Counted from the first letter of the stretch, positions 12,439-24,017 are shown. The stretch: 64,000 nucleotides of DNA from Chlamydoabsidia padenii (GCA_025330725.1 JAIWND010000021.1:248001-312000); one strand, 5' to 3'. Numbers and translations: made by a program. The notes: generated by a model from the sequence alone, not told the origin.

Positions 12439-12705
12439 TTACAGTAGATTGTCGAAGCAGGCAGTAAACCTGTTGAGATCGCAAGCATCAGGCCAAAGGA
12501 GTTCGTCACCAGTGAATCTATCAAGCAAAAGACAATAATAAAACAGGTAGTAATGCCACCTTGATAAAGGGAGATGTGCTATTGTACACACATCACCTTC
12601 GTGACCATAGCCCCCCCTCTCTTCAATTACCGTTTTCGTCCAATCCAGTTAATCAAATAAAAGAAGCCATGATGATTATATTGCGCCAAGTAGTTGAATG
12701 AGGTA
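12439..12705 (-). pseudogene. Probable 3' relic of an unrecognised gene
   Basis: Two minus-strand segments behave like linked exons. 12631 to about 12705 encodes FNYLAQYNHHGFFYLINWIG, followed by a GTAATT donor. 12439-12517 starts after a CTTGATAG acceptor and encodes FTGDELLWPDACDLN and onward to a TAA at 12439-12441. The codon split across the junction (CG|A, Arg) keeps the frame. Upstream of 12705 the frame closes with TAA, with no start codon and no acceptor, so only about 48 C-terminal residues survive. I do not recognise the family. The element GCGGCGTTTAAA lies just upstream at 12778-12789. Confidence 0.35.
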
Positions 12706-12709
12706 TTTT

Positions 12710-13136
12710 AGAATGGAAGAGAGGAAGCAAAAAGGAAAATCCTTAAATTTCACCCTCTTTGAATTTTATCTGTTGGAGCGGCGTTTAAAACATTTTGCAC
12801 TGGAGGGGATGATACATGAACGTCAGAGGCCCCATTGCTCGTTCAAGGGTTTTCAGATCCAGCAAAGTATCAACGTAAGATAAGCTACTATGGTATCAAA
12901 ACACATACACACACCTGGCGGAAGAATCAAATTTCTTTTATGATCCTATTACCTGTCAGCGATTACAGATAAACACACCACAACCACCCTTTATTTTACC
13001 CCCACCCCTCTATATATAAGATAAGACAACACATAAAATGTAACAAGGATGTTTTTATTTTTTATTTTTTATTTACAGTATATCAATAAAGGGGGGAAGA
13101 AGTATAATATAAAGATAAAAGAAGAGATCCCCTAGT
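12710..13136. other. Intergenic region downstream of peroxiredoxin
   Basis: No gene is supported. It is AT-rich with a tttttatttttt block at 13053-13073 that would act as the peroxiredoxin poly(A) region on the minus strand. Confidence 0.5.
12778..12789 (+). promoter_or_regulatory. CDE/CHR-like element (GCGGCGTTTAAA)
   Basis: Variant of the recurrent element, about 75 bp upstream of the relic at 12439-12705. Confidence 0.35.
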
Positions 13137-13724
13137 TTAGTTAGCAGCGTTGAAGTATTCCTTGGAATCCTTGACACTGGGCTTGATAGTCTTGTCACCC
13201 TTGTTCCAACCAGCAGGGCAAACTTCACCGTGTTCATCAGTGAACTTGAAGGCTTCGACCAAACGCAAGACTTCATCGACAGAGCGACCGACGGGCAAAT
13301 CGTTGATGGTGATTTGACGGACAATACCCTTGGGGTCAATGATGAAGAGACCACGGAGAGTGACACCAGCATCTTCCAAAAGCACACCATAGTCCTTGGC
13401 AATAGCCTTGGTCTTGTCAGCCAAAAGAGGAATGTTCATTTCACCCAAACCACCTTGCTTACGAGGAGTGTTGATCCAAGCCAAGTGAGAGAATTCACTG
13501 TCGCAAGAGGCACCAACCACGGCACAGTCCAAGGCTTCGAATTCCTTGATACGTTCAGAGAAGGCCAAGATTTCAGTAGGGCACACAAAGGTGAAGTCCA
13601 TGGGGTACCAGAAGAAGACAACGTACTTGCCCTTGTAATCGGACAAGGAGATATCCTTAAAGTCACCATCGACAACAGCAGGGGCAGTGAATTGAGGAGC
13701 AGGCTTTTGGACTTGAGCAACCAT
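13137..13724 (-). CDS. TSA1: 2-Cys peroxiredoxin (thioredoxin peroxidase)
   Basis: The enzyme reduces peroxides with thioredoxin as electron donor, normally in the cytosol. It is a single-exon gene of 195 residues, the usual Tsa1 length. The peroxidatic Cys48 is in DFTFVCPTE and the resolving cysteine is in GEVCPAGW near the C-terminus. Both the GGLG loop ([13 protein letters not shown]) and the C-terminal YF segment (SKEYFNAAN) are present; in this family they mark sensitivity to over-oxidation and thus possible peroxide-signalling or chaperone switching. Tryptophan replaces the usual small or aromatic residue before the catalytic loop (FFWYPMD). Codon usage is strongly biased to C-ending codons, as in the L4 gene, suggesting high expression. 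The start is the only ATG that gives the canonical N-terminus. Confidence 0.97.
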   Translation of the reverse strand: MVAQVQKPAPQFTAPAVVDGDFKDISLSDYKGKYVVFFWYPMDFTFVCPTEILAFSERIKEFEALDCAVVGASCDSEFSHLAWINTPRKQGGLGEMNIPLLADKTKAIAKDYGVLLEDAGVTLRGLFIIDPKGIVRQITINDLPVGRSVDEVLRLVEAFKFTDEHGEVCPAGWNKGDKTIKPSVKDSKEYFNAAN

Positions 13725-14384
13725 GTTTGTATGTATAAATGTGATTGGAATGTAAAAAAGAAAATAGAAAAGAAAAAAAAATGGCGGATTCTTATAAATA
13801 ATGGACGTCGGGTACTGAAAATTCTAGCGCGAACGAAAAATACCCCCCTCCTTCAATCCTCGCCATTTCATTGGCTGATACTTTGATTTCTTTCTACACT
13901 CTTCCACGGAGTTTTAATAGCTTAGTCAAGCCAATCGTTTTATGATGACAGATCATTTCAGTTACCGAATACTAAAACGTATGATAAATGCATTTTGGGT
14001 CGATAAAGGGTAAAGACATTACCAAACTTGCATGTATTGTAGTTTTTTTTTTCCTTCTCTTTATCTACATTACTTTAACGAAAAAAGATGGTACATATAA
14101 AAAAAGTTTTTACCTGACCACATGGTTGACACAATGCTTTAGGGTCACATTGTCGAAAGTGGTGATCGCAATTCAAACGCCGGTAATCTGTCAAATTTCG
14201 ACCTGTCAATCAAAATAAAGTATACATACTGTCTGATATAATATACACTGGGTTTTAGCCATACATTTTATTGCTTAATAGAGACATAATGGTATAAAAT
14301 AAAATTCTATGTCTAATGGGAATAAAGAAGGGGGGGAGGGGATAAATATGGCTAAGGTAATGAATCAAGGTCAAGGGTCTATTT
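13725..14384. promoter_or_regulatory. Peroxiredoxin promoter and spacer to TONSL-like gene
   Basis: Upstream of the peroxiredoxin start there is GGCGGATTCTTATAAATA (13783-13800), a weak relative of the recurrent element joined to a TATA-like box, and an ATTGGCTGA inverted CCAAT-like site near 13869. Further out is TTCAAACGCCGG at 14172-14183. No additional gene is visible. Confidence 0.4.
14172..14183 (-). promoter_or_regulatory. CDE/CHR-like element (TTCAAACGCCGG)
   Basis: Variant of the recurrent element between the peroxiredoxin gene and the 3' end of the TONSL-like gene. Confidence 0.35.
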
Positions 14385-17300
14385 CTAGTTAGATAAGTCT
14401 ATAATACTAGGGGTTCTGGAAGGAAGGGGCGATTGTGACGATGACCGTGTTGATACTGTCTTGTATTTTTCTTGATGATTGTCGATATCGGATCCGTCAA
14501 TGTTCCAATGTCGGAGTTTTGGGCATGCTTGATGAACATCCTTCATGCGATGTGGTAGATCCGTTCCCAAAAAGTTGTAGGCAATTTCCACAGATTCCAA
14601 AGAGCTGCCATGTGATGTGTACAAGTATTCCAAAGTGCCAAATGTCAAAAGGTTGCTGTTGAGATTGAGTTTAGGAGGACAAGGAACTGCATCGTAGAGC
14701 TTGGTTATATCATCATCGCCTAAATAAAACCAAAACACATAGTCACCAGGTTTAGTACACGACTTGTCGGGGCTTTTTCCAATACAACTTACGTAGTAAG
14801 TTTGCTGATAGATCCATGCTTGTTAATGGTAAAGGTAGAATTTGTACCAAATCGATTATCACGTCCATTTCATCGGAAGACAGACCTACATATTATATAT
14901 TATGCGCATGAATGAAGCGAATATTAGTACCTTTCTTCTTCCCCCCGCTCCCATCAGCATACCTGTGCCGCGCAAAGATAAGTGTGTAGTATCAGATGGT
15001 TTGTCTTTCAGAGCACGTTGCATTTGTGGCGATGGGGACTTTTCCAACCTTGAGCAAGAGTTTTCATAGAGATCCAACAGAGATTTGTCTTTATAACCTA
15101 AAACAACAAGGAGAATGTGAGTATCGATGCTTCCGTTCCTCTATTTACCTTTTATAACCGCATCCAACATTATTTCAGAGCCACGAGCCAGCGTACTGAG
15201 AGTATCGTCTGGAAAAAGATCGTCATCATCATGTCTGAAATGACTAATGATCGGCTATCGAATACAACAGACATATGATTAGTGAGTATTGTTTTTTTTT
15301 TGTCAGTCATCCATTAGCCTTACCTCTAATCCATATAGTTCCCATGATCTTTTAGTAACCTGTTCATCAAGCCAATCAAGAGTATCCAGATCATCATCAC
15401 AAACTATCACCATTGTTTTATGTCCATTAGGGAGATTGAGCGCTACAGTGACAGCCTAAGGAGAAAGAAAGCACAAAATGAATAACACAATTTCCCCTTT
15501 TCCCCGCCCCAGATCAGTATGTATCTTTTTTGTCTTACCATTTTAGCGGGAGTAGGATTGGTGCCAAATATAGGTTTAGGGTGTAGCGAAAGAGGTTTTG
15601 GTACATCCATGACAGTGCCTTGATTAATATCCATGTCTTCTTCATCTTCAGTAGTCGAGTTATTATGCATGATTTCATCTTCCTCGTCGATTTCCAGAGG
15701 TTGTACGCCAGTCTATAATAGTAAAATAACACCAAAGTTGTTAGTTTAAATATTTTGTTTATCAAGTCCCCTTACCATCAAGTTCAATCGCTTTTCTGTG
15801 TTTCGAGCTGCCCGACGCCACTGTCTAGTTTCTTGAGTGTGATCATAGTAATGATAAATGTCCCGAGTCCTGATTTGAGCAGGAAGCAAGAATTCCAGTT
15901 GTTCTTGTTGATTTTGAATATACATTGTCACCAGTTCGATAATACTATGATTCATCTTGATCAATTCCTCCATAGGACAGTCATGTAGTTGCCAGTGATT
16001 TTCCGCCTTGAGTTGTACTAGTTGAATCCGTAGTCGCATCAGAGGTAGAGACACATCCTGGACCATGTTGCTATCATCAGTATCAGCATCCACCACATAA
16101 GATAATCCATCATCCACCACTTTTTGGGAAGATGCCAGTAAACCCGTATCGTGATATAGTTGAGCCAAAGAGAGAGACACTGTCGCAATCTGTCGCCGCA
16201 TCTTTCTCCCAATAACCGCATTTCGTATCCGTGGTTTATCAAAGTCGTAGTAGCCTGTGTGAATATCGATATTGTTCTTCTTGTTGTGATCAAAATGTTC
16301 TTCCTTGGCTATCTTGATGAGGTCGTCCAATTCCAATCGTCGCGCCTGAGTCATGAGTACCATATCCACGAGTTCTTGTACAAAGTCATTCTGTGTATCC
16401 AGTTCATCCCCTCTATAAGTGTGCATGACATGTGATCGCAATTGTCGACAGAGTTCCATACAACCCGAGTAATCCTCCATTTGCACCAAGGTTTTAAGAA
16501 CATCAATCATAGTTCCCATTTTATCACCAAGATGATGTTTCCGTACCAGATTCAATTCCTTCATTTGGCAATCCAGAGCTTCATCCAGTTGGCCACGCTT
16601 ATTGTACAAGTTGCCAAGTTCCCACCAGGTTTTTCGTTCTTGATCCACGTTATCCAAGTCGATCGAGCCCTTGATTGCCATCTTTAGATGATCCTCTGCA
16701 GTTTCACCATCGGGCCATGAAGAAGAGCGAGACGAGTGCATGAGTTTAGCCTTGATCACACCCAAATTGAAGTCAGAGCACCTGATGTTGTCAGTATAGT
16801 TAATCAAGTCGTCGCCTTTAAGAGTGTCGGTTTTAATCGTATTCAATACTTTGCGTTCTTTTTCATAGTATTTGAGGGCGAGAGGTAAATCGGTTTGTTT
16901 GCTGATATGATTGCCAAGGAGACCGTGGGTGAAATATAGATCCGCTAATAGTTTGTAACTTTCTTGAAGAAGGGTAATGTCTTTGACTTTGGGTTGCGGC
17001 TGTTTGAATAGTCCCACCAGATCGTTCCCTATTGTAATGGCATCGTTGTAGTTATCGAGTCTAGAATGAGAAGCATAAACGTCAATATCTACTATGACTA
17101 GTATCTTGTTCAATTTACCTTTGATAGCACCGGACCATGAGGAGATAGGACCTACAGCAGCAAAAGAGAAAAAGCAGGAATGTTAGTTGAGAATCCACGA
17201 TCAAAGGATCGGACATACCTTGCCAGATGCTTGTAGTCTTCATTACTGATAAACACCGGATTAGACTTTTGACAGTATTTAAGTGCTTCATTAGCGTGGT

Positions 17301-17514
17301 CAATCATATCACGTTCTTGGTCAGCCATGGGCAAGTCGGTATCAATGTAATCGGCTTGAGAAAGGAGGAGATCCGCAATAACCAAGGCAATCTTGCACGC
17401 CTGTCTTGTATTGTTCTGCACCACATATTTCTTCAACTTGGTTTTCTGTAACTTGATTTCTTGAGCCAGAGGTGAAGTTTTGGAGAAGCGAATACCATAA
17501 GTCACTTTTACCAT
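14385..17514 (-). CDS. TONSL: TONSL/Tonsoku-like protein: TPR + ubiquitin-like + LRR
   Basis: Nine exons join in phase: 17219-17514, 17119-17151, 15776-17060, 15539-15712, 15324-15455, 15149-15254, 14963-15097, 14793-14885 and 14385-14719, giving 764 residues. Residues 1 to about 440 are TPR-like helices (WWELGNLYNKRGQLDEALDC, LGVIKAKLM, LSLAQLYHDTGLLASS). An acidic linker follows (TEDEEDMDINQ). Next is a ubiquitin-like segment, VALNLPNGHKTMVIV through TLDWLDEQVTKRSWELYGLE to LFPDDTLSTLARGSEIMLD. The C-terminus is a short leucine-rich part (HLSLRGTG, LTSMDLSANLL, SLESVEIAYNFLG, CPKLRHWNIDG). In animals and plants this TPR-UBL-LRR order defines TONSL/Tonsoku, which reads newly deposited histone H3 and, in animals, works with MMS22L at damaged replication forks. 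As in plants, no ankyrin repeats are visible. It is about half the animal length, with few LRRs. An unrelated TPR scaffold is the alternative. A TTGAAATACCGCC element lies 89 bp upstream. Confidence 0.72.
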
Positions 17515-17602
17515 AGATGAGTAATGTTGTAAAAGTCAAGTTGAAAGAGAATGAACGAAAAATCAGAAAAAAAAAAAATCTCTTTTTTAATTTGTCGAAA
17601 TA

Positions 17603-17615
17603 TTGAAATACCGCC
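17603..17615 (-). promoter_or_regulatory. CDE/CHR-like element upstream of TONSL-like gene
   Basis: TTGAAATACCGCC, 89 bp upstream of the TONSL-like start codon (17514, minus strand). Confidence 0.5.
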
Positions 17616-17793
17616 TCTCTGGTGGCTACAGGCAAAAGGACGTGAACCTCAAACTCAACGTTTTTTTAATCCCAGTCTTTTTTGAAGTAGCGACTGTGTG
17701 CTAATTGGCCGAGGTTGAATAGGGAAAGGGGGAACAGGGGGACTATGACGTTATCATAACCAGACTCTTTTTTTTTGCATTGATCGGAGTTGA

Positions 17794-17807
17794 TTTGAAA
17801 TCCCGCC
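17794..17807 (-). promoter_or_regulatory. CDE/CHR-like element (TTTGAAATCCCGCC)
   Basis: Perfect core copy, 280 bp upstream of the TONSL-like start and about 140 bp upstream of the doubtful small frame at 17935. Confidence 0.45.
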
Positions 17808-19001
17808 ACCTTTACATTCTAGCTTCTTTACATGTATTGATTGATGAATTGATCGTTTGTAAATAGTGAAACTGACTTAAATACAGGGTTTGCTCCATCT
17901 TTTCTTTTTTTCCCTTCATCCATTGTCTTCTTTATGCTCTACTTCCTCCACTTCCAATATAAACTCTTTCTCTCCTCTATCTTCTACCTGCTCTCCTTCA
18001 GACACTGCCAATGTGATCAGCCAAGCTGCAACGGTTATCCAATTAAACAATTCCTGTAGTAATGCTGGCCATTTGGTATGAATCCGCTCTCTGTCTCTCT
18101 CCATTCCTTTGTCTCCACTCCTGCTGTATGTTCAAATCTTTTCTATAGGTTATCGCTTTCCCAATATCACTGCATTCCGGCGGTAAGTTTTATCATTTCC
18201 ATAGACAAAAGGGGCTAATCACATGTACTAACTGACTTTGATTTCTTTTCCTATGTATGATTGCTTTTGATCATTTCTTTCAATTACTTTCAAACATCGT
18301 ATATTTTATTGTTGATTTTATTCAATAAAACCAGTATTACACCTTTTCTACAAGTGGCATATTGGTGAATAAAGAAAGAGATAAATGGTCAACGATGCTT
18401 TAGAGGTAGTGTTGACATAATGAGCAAGTAAGTGTGGGATAGTCCCTGAATTCAGTGGTTTTACACCTCGATTTCTCCTGAGCTTGACCCCTTTTTTCCT
18501 TCTCGCCGTTTTATAGACAGAGCTCGCCGCTAGAAGTTCCATGTTACTTTTGCTTGATATGAGCAAAGAAAAGAAAAGTGTTGTAGTGACTTTTTACATC
18601 CAATTTATCAACGACTGTGGATTCAATAATGGTGGGGCGCATGGATTACTCTCAAGCGGCATGAATTTTACAAGACTCAACACATAACACCACGGCCCAT
18701 CACTAAAGAAGCATAGAGATCATCAAGTACTAGCAACAGAGCATCTTTGTGGGGATTATCATTTATGGAACAGGAACAACAATTTAATTTTTTTTTTTTG
18801 CCCTATTCTCATTTGCATGTAGGACCATTCTGATGCGACTTGCCTTTCCATATGACTGATTCGATCATGATTATATCATCTCACCTTGGTTATCCTTATG
18901 CTCACTATCCAAACTATCGTTAAGCCCATGATCTACAATGACATATTTTTATCAGCAACAACTTCATCATATACTCGGGGTGCCTGAATCCTTATTTCAG
19001 T

Positions 19002-19014
19002 TTTTAAATCCCGA
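19002..19014 (-). promoter_or_regulatory. CDE/CHR-like element (TTTTAAATCCCGA)
   Basis: Core copy in gene-poor DNA; no start codon identified nearby. Confidence 0.35.
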
Positions 19015-20075
19015 CATTCATGCAAATTTGATCCCCTTTTTTTCGACATCACTTGTATGAACAAATCTTATGATTCCCACTCTTTGGCATAAGGATGAGC
19101 GATCTAGTGATTGCTGAATTGATGCCAAGTGGTGTTGAGGAGGGAGGGATGTTGCAAGTGTGACACGCTAGAGTAATCAAGTTGAATGTATAATGATATA
19201 AAGTAAGAAAAGATATATTTACCCTCTTGATGGATGCAACAACCTCAGGGAATTGATTGCTCTCCTTTTTATTTCTTTTTTTTTTTTTTTTTTTGCATGA
19301 AGGGGTTTGTAAACTCGATGAAAAAAAAAAATAGACATACTGTATAAAGATCATTCCAATGCAAACCTAATGTCTCTATCCATTTTGGGTGAAGCGTCAG
19401 AGTCGAGTGACCCGATTCACTCCTCCACCACGTTGAGGGACCATCAGTTACCAAGACACCATTCGTAGGAATCAAAACAGGCTGTCATCATGCTGCATGC
19501 GGGGGTGAACTATGAAAAGTTTAATCCCGAAATGAAACTAGTCTACATCCAATGGCAGAAAATCAATCGGGGGTTGAATTTTGATCTTTCCGGTATCCTA
19601 ATTTGGCATAGGTCTTATAGGTGTTGATTAAAAATGACATCTTTGTGCCATCTCTAGTGTCTCTCATGATATTCACAAAGTAAACAGATAAAATCAAGTA
19701 ACTTGATCTCCTTTTCCCTTTTAGTCAAAAAAGGAACCAATTCAGTAAACACCCAGGCGGTTGAGAGTTTCTGCATTTCTCCAAATTGGAAAAGGAAGTG
19801 GGTGAGGCGGAAGATTGGGGCAATAAGTCAACGCTCATTGGTGTTGAATGAGAAAAAGTGTTCCGTTCCTGTCCTGGCTATTGGTTTTACTTGCACTATT
19901 ATTCGATCTCCGCTGACTCCAAAAAAAGTAGAGGAGCGACAGGCAGCAAATTTAATTCTTCCTTTTTTCTTTTTTCTTTTTTTCAAAAAACCCAATCCCC
20001 CACACCTTCATTCCTATCCTTCCTTTTATCCTCCTTTCCCTTCCCTTTTAACGTGGCCCCTTTGAACACTACACA

Positions 20076-21819
20076 ATGCGGACGTCCCGGGGACTACAAG
20101 TCACTTCATTAGTGGTTTTATCTCCTGTTATATTAATTCTCCTCTCACTCTTGACCATATTGACAACGACTCTCTTCTCTCAACTTCAAGGATTGTGTCC
20201 ACCTCTCTTTACCACCACACCGGACTACACATGGGTTTCCTCAACTTTCCTTACAGGCAACAGTAATGACACTCTTTTTTTACCAACTGACGATACCACC
20301 ACCAAACCTTCGACTTCCGACAGCACCGTCACTATCACCACAAATATAAACAACCCCAATTATTATCAACACCACCACCATCGGTCTTCTTCTTTACTTC
20401 ACTCTTGGTTGAAACGGGGACGCTATATCAAAAAGAACTATTTCTCTCTATGGCCTCTTTGTGGTTTATTCTTACTCACTGGTTATATCTATTTATACAA
20501 GGTAACATACATACGGAAACTTCAGGTGGGGTGCGGGATCTGGGCGGGGCTTAAAAAAGGGGGAAAAAAGGAAGAACCTGGTAAAATAGTTGTGCCTAAC
20601 GGATAATGACAGGTACAACGTGAATTGCTAATCAGCTGATAACTAATTATTATATTTATTATTCTAGTCTCCTGTACAAAAGCGCCACGGTTATCAGTCT
20701 ATAATCAGATTGACTCAAATCACTGGTGAAACTTACTCTGTGGTGTCTTCTTGGTGTAAGAAAGCGTTTACATGGATGGATTACCTTTGGTCTGGCTTAC
20801 CTCAACAACAACGAGAAGAAGAAGAACTCTCGGTGGATTTGGCAGAAACAGTATGGTTTAATGACCTCGATGATGCTCCCAAACTACGTAACACCAAATT
20901 TACTCATACGAAAGGAAAAGACCAACATACACGGACCACCAAACCTTCAGGAACACAACAAAAACATCATTCTAAAAAGAATAAAAAGCAACAACAACAA
21001 CAACAACAACAACAACGTCCTGCTGCAAATATCAAATGTCAATCTGGAATCTCTTACAAGCCATCTTATGGATTATCTACGATCGATGCTGTGGAACAAG
21101 GGCACGTGGACAAGAATGATTGGATTAACGTTGGCGACAAGAAAAAAAAGGATATGAACACAGTGCAACAACCACAAGAACAACAACACTCGATCACTTA
21201 CAATGATCAACACTGTATCAAGAACGACAAGGACACCAATATCAAGATGGATACTGATGACTTTGACGATGACGATAAGACTGTAGTGGACGATGGGGAT
21301 CTTTTGAAATTACACACGACACCAACGACAAGTGATGATGAAGCAGAATTGAATTCACCAGGAACCAGTACGACTCATCATCATCATTACTTCCATCATC
21401 ATCACTACCATTGTCATGACCACCACCACCATCATCATCATCATCATTTGGAACCTGTGATTCGAAACTGGTACTCACCCTTCTCGACTGGACTGGATAT
21501 TGATATCTTACCAGCAAGATATGATCCCTTGACACTATTAGACCCAATGCAACTACGTAAACAACAAGACACTGATAACAACGACTATTACTCTCGTCCT
21601 TACACGGTCACACCACCTTCTTACCAACCCTTTTACGATAACTTTTCACTTTTGCAAAACCATCCATTTATTGGGAATCAACATCACCATGAACAATTGC
21701 AACAACAGCAACAGCAATCAACCACTACGTCTCTTCCTTTGGGTGCTATTGGTCAACATTCTCCCTCTTCGTCTCCTGTAAAAACTTCAAAACAACGTAC
21801 CTACTCTCTTTTTATTTAA
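20076..21819 (+). CDS. Two-TM membrane protein with His-rich and poly-Gln tail
   Basis: Exons 20076-20501 and 20668-21819 give 525 residues. A hydrophobic segment at residues 8-36 (VVLSPVILILLSLLTILTTT) and another near 126-141 (LWPLCGLFLLTGYIYLY) predict two membrane passes with a Thr/Ser-rich, possibly glycosylated loop between them. The long C-terminal tail is polar. It contains Q9, a Lys-rich patch, an Asp run (DDFDDDDK) and residues 379-402, in which 19 of 24 residues are histidine interrupted by Tyr, Phe, Cys and Asp. Such stretches bind zinc, copper or nickel in other proteins, but a role here is inference. I do not recognise the family. The gene is followed 220 bp later by the co-oriented Ssh4-like gene. 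Confidence 0.75.
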
Positions 21820-21931
21820 CTAGTATAGTCTGTCCTCTTTATCATTCAATGTATATATATACTTTTATAACTCCATTTTTCCTTCTTTGTTTGCACAATA
21901 AAAAATGTCCCAATTGGGAAGACCCTTTGTA

Positions 21932-21942
21932 TTTAAATACCG

Positions 21943-21944
<2 letters not shown>
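21932..21944 (-). promoter_or_regulatory. CDE/CHR-like element upstream of Ssh4-like gene
   Basis: TTTAAATACCGCC, 99 bp upstream of the ATG at 22043. A run of 42 T (21947-21988) follows at once. Confidence 0.5.
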
Positions 21945-21988
<44 letters not shown>

Positions 21989-22042
21989 CCTCTCTCACTT
22001 TCCCCTTTTTTTCTTTTTTTTTAATTCATCCACTTTACACTT

Positions 22043-23363
22043 ATGGAATGGAATAACTTTTATGTTATTATCATTATTGCTTTGATATTTGTCTTTGTTA
22101 TAGCTTTAATGTTTATTGTCCCTAAACTCTTACCCACTGGAAAAGAATCGACTTATGAACTCACGACCATCTCTCACCTGGCTCCCTATAATTCACAAAA
22201 AGAACTCAAACGAGTCAAAGGTAAAACTATACTTGTTAATAAACATGTCACTAAACCAAGTACTGAGGTATCTTTATTTTTTTTTATTTTTTTTTATTTT
22301 TTTTTTTAGCGTGGCAAAAGAAGAATCCACCAAATACTGAAGACTATGTAGTAGGTGTGTCTCATGATTGGCACTTTGAAATTTTGGCACCAGCACTAGT
22401 CGAAAACACCACCACTTTACTCTTCCCGGATCAACCAGTCCCATTATCTTTAATGGCCAATCAAACTCTACCAATGTCTAAGCCGATTATCTATTGGGAG
22501 GCAACCATGGTGGAATTGACTCGTTACGCGGCTTTAGGATTATCCACAAAAGCTTATCCTTCATGGCGACTACCAGGTTAGGAGAAAAATGACGATTGAT
22601 CGATGTGAACTAATCTTTTTCTTTTCTCTTTCTCTTCCTTGGGAAAGAATAGGTTGGCATACATATTCAATTGCTTATCATTCCTATGATGGTTGTGTCT
22701 ATGTTAGCAATTCAAGAGCTGCTCATGCCTATGGACCTGGATTCAAACAAGATGATGTGATCGGTGTGGGATATCTTACACAATCAAAAACTGTCTTCTT
22801 TACGAAAAATGGAAGGGTAAAGTAGAAATCATACATCATGTCATGTACTAATTAACATATTTTGGATGTTTAGAATCTTGGTAGGGCTATCACTGGATTC
22901 AAGTTTCCTGTCTATCCTTGTATTGGTGCCATTGGAAAGTGTAAAATCACTGTCAATTTTGGTCAACAAGGTAAAGAAAAAAAAGGGGTGAGGATGCTAC
23001 GTATTCATATTGGCTGAACAAAGTAACTTTGATTCTATTTTGCTCAGCATTCCGTTACGATTCAGGTACGTTTTATCTTCCTATTTGTACTACTTTTTGA
23101 TTCTCACACTATACTCTTTTTTTTTTTTTCTTTTCTTTTTTTTTTTTATCTCTGCAGCAAATGTATGGCAAGCTGGACTTATAAGGGATGATAATCTTCC
23201 CTCTCCTCCACCAATCTATGGGGGTCACATTCGGGATACTTTGGTGTTTGATCAACCTTCATATATCTCATTGAACATGTCACCTCCTGACGATTTGACA
23301 CCAACAGATCCTAATGTCTCTTCACCACCACCCCAATATTCCCGCCAAATCCTAGACACTTAG
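22043..23363 (+). CDS. SSH4: SPRY-domain Rsp5 ubiquitin-ligase adaptor, Ssh4/Ear1 type
   Basis: Ssh4 and Ear1 are single-pass endosome/vacuole proteins that recruit the ligase Rsp5 to membrane cargo. Exons are 22043-22220, 22310-22576, 22653-22816, 22874-22970, 23048-23065 and 23158-23363, giving 309 residues in agreeing phase. A transmembrane helix occupies residues 6-28 (YVIIIIALIFVFVIALMFI). The SPRY fold spans roughly residues 90-245 (IYWEATMVELTRYAALGLST, WHTYSIAYHSYDG, YGPGFKQDDVIGVGYL, VFFTKNGRNLG). Two PPxY motifs that would bind Rsp5 WW domains follow: PPIY at 259-262 and PPQY at 299-302. The intron 1 donor was placed at 22221 (gtaaaac), since the later gtatct at 22268 breaks the frame. 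Exon 5 is only 18 nt. Topology, SPRY and PY order all match the family. Confidence 0.88.
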
Positions 23364-23664
23364 ATACTCATGTATTAGAATATAGATAGATATCCCTTTG
23401 TATCACTTTTTAAAACTATGTATTTTATTAAACTTAATCAAAATGTTGTGTTTGTCTTGATTGGTAACATGGATTATGCGCATGGGATCTTTGCATATGT
23501 CAATTTCATACAGGGGGGACTCATTTTATGCTCTACTGCTTGATAAGGCAATACTTATACCTAAAAGTGACATTATAAATACTCACCAGCGAATGTTTAT
23601 TGGTGATTGGGATTATATATAGACCACGTGAGATAAAAGAGCGGCAACAAATGTTTGCATGAAT

Positions 23665-23677
23665 CGCGGCGTTTGAA
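23665..23677 (+). promoter_or_regulatory. CDE/CHR-like element (CGCGGCGTTTGAA)
   Basis: Variant of the recurrent element, about 430 bp upstream of the RPL4 start. Confidence 0.35.
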
Positions 23678-23993
23678 TTTCTCGAAATGGGTTGCTGGCT
23701 ATAATCATATATTCATGTCGATGATTCATCATAAAGCATCCTCATGATACTTGTTCAGATTTACTTTCTTGGGGTTGAATGTGGAAATAGCGTACATGGT
23801 GTATTAGTGGTCCTCTTGCATTATACGTATATATACATCGATGCATTCTTCTTGCCATACTTGTGAGTAATACAAGCATTCTAATCTTTTTTTTTTCTCT
23901 CTTTTGCTTCATGGTAATACATAATGAGCCTATAGTCAATGCATCAGAAAGTGTAAGTTCTCATTCAGTTATGTATCTAAAGAAGGTGCCCTT

Positions 23994-24006
23994 GACGGGA
24001 TTTGAA
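23994..24006 (+). promoter_or_regulatory. CDE/CHR-like element, RPL4 distal copy
   Basis: GACGGGATTTGAA, 96 bp upstream of the RPL4 ATG. Confidence 0.55.
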
Positions 24007-24017
24007 TTTATTTCAAT

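Larger units (their letters stand above)
17515..20075. other. Gene-poor 2.5-kb region
   Basis: The TONSL-like promoter side holds TTGAAATACCGCC (17603-17615) and TTTGAAATCCCGCC (17794-17807); TTTTAAATCCCGA is at 19002-19014. At about 17935-18180 a frame reading TCSPSDTANVISQAATVIQ could be a tiny two-exon gene (donor after 18075, acceptor before 18150, aataaaa at 18325-18331), but the evidence is too thin to call. The rest has A/T runs (18788, 19277, 19321) and no convincing coding sequence. Confidence 0.5.

Noticed and set aside
13230..13886. 218-codon open frame antisense to peroxiredoxin
   Set aside because: It mirrors the C-biased codons of the sense gene; no family resemblance and no independent promoter.
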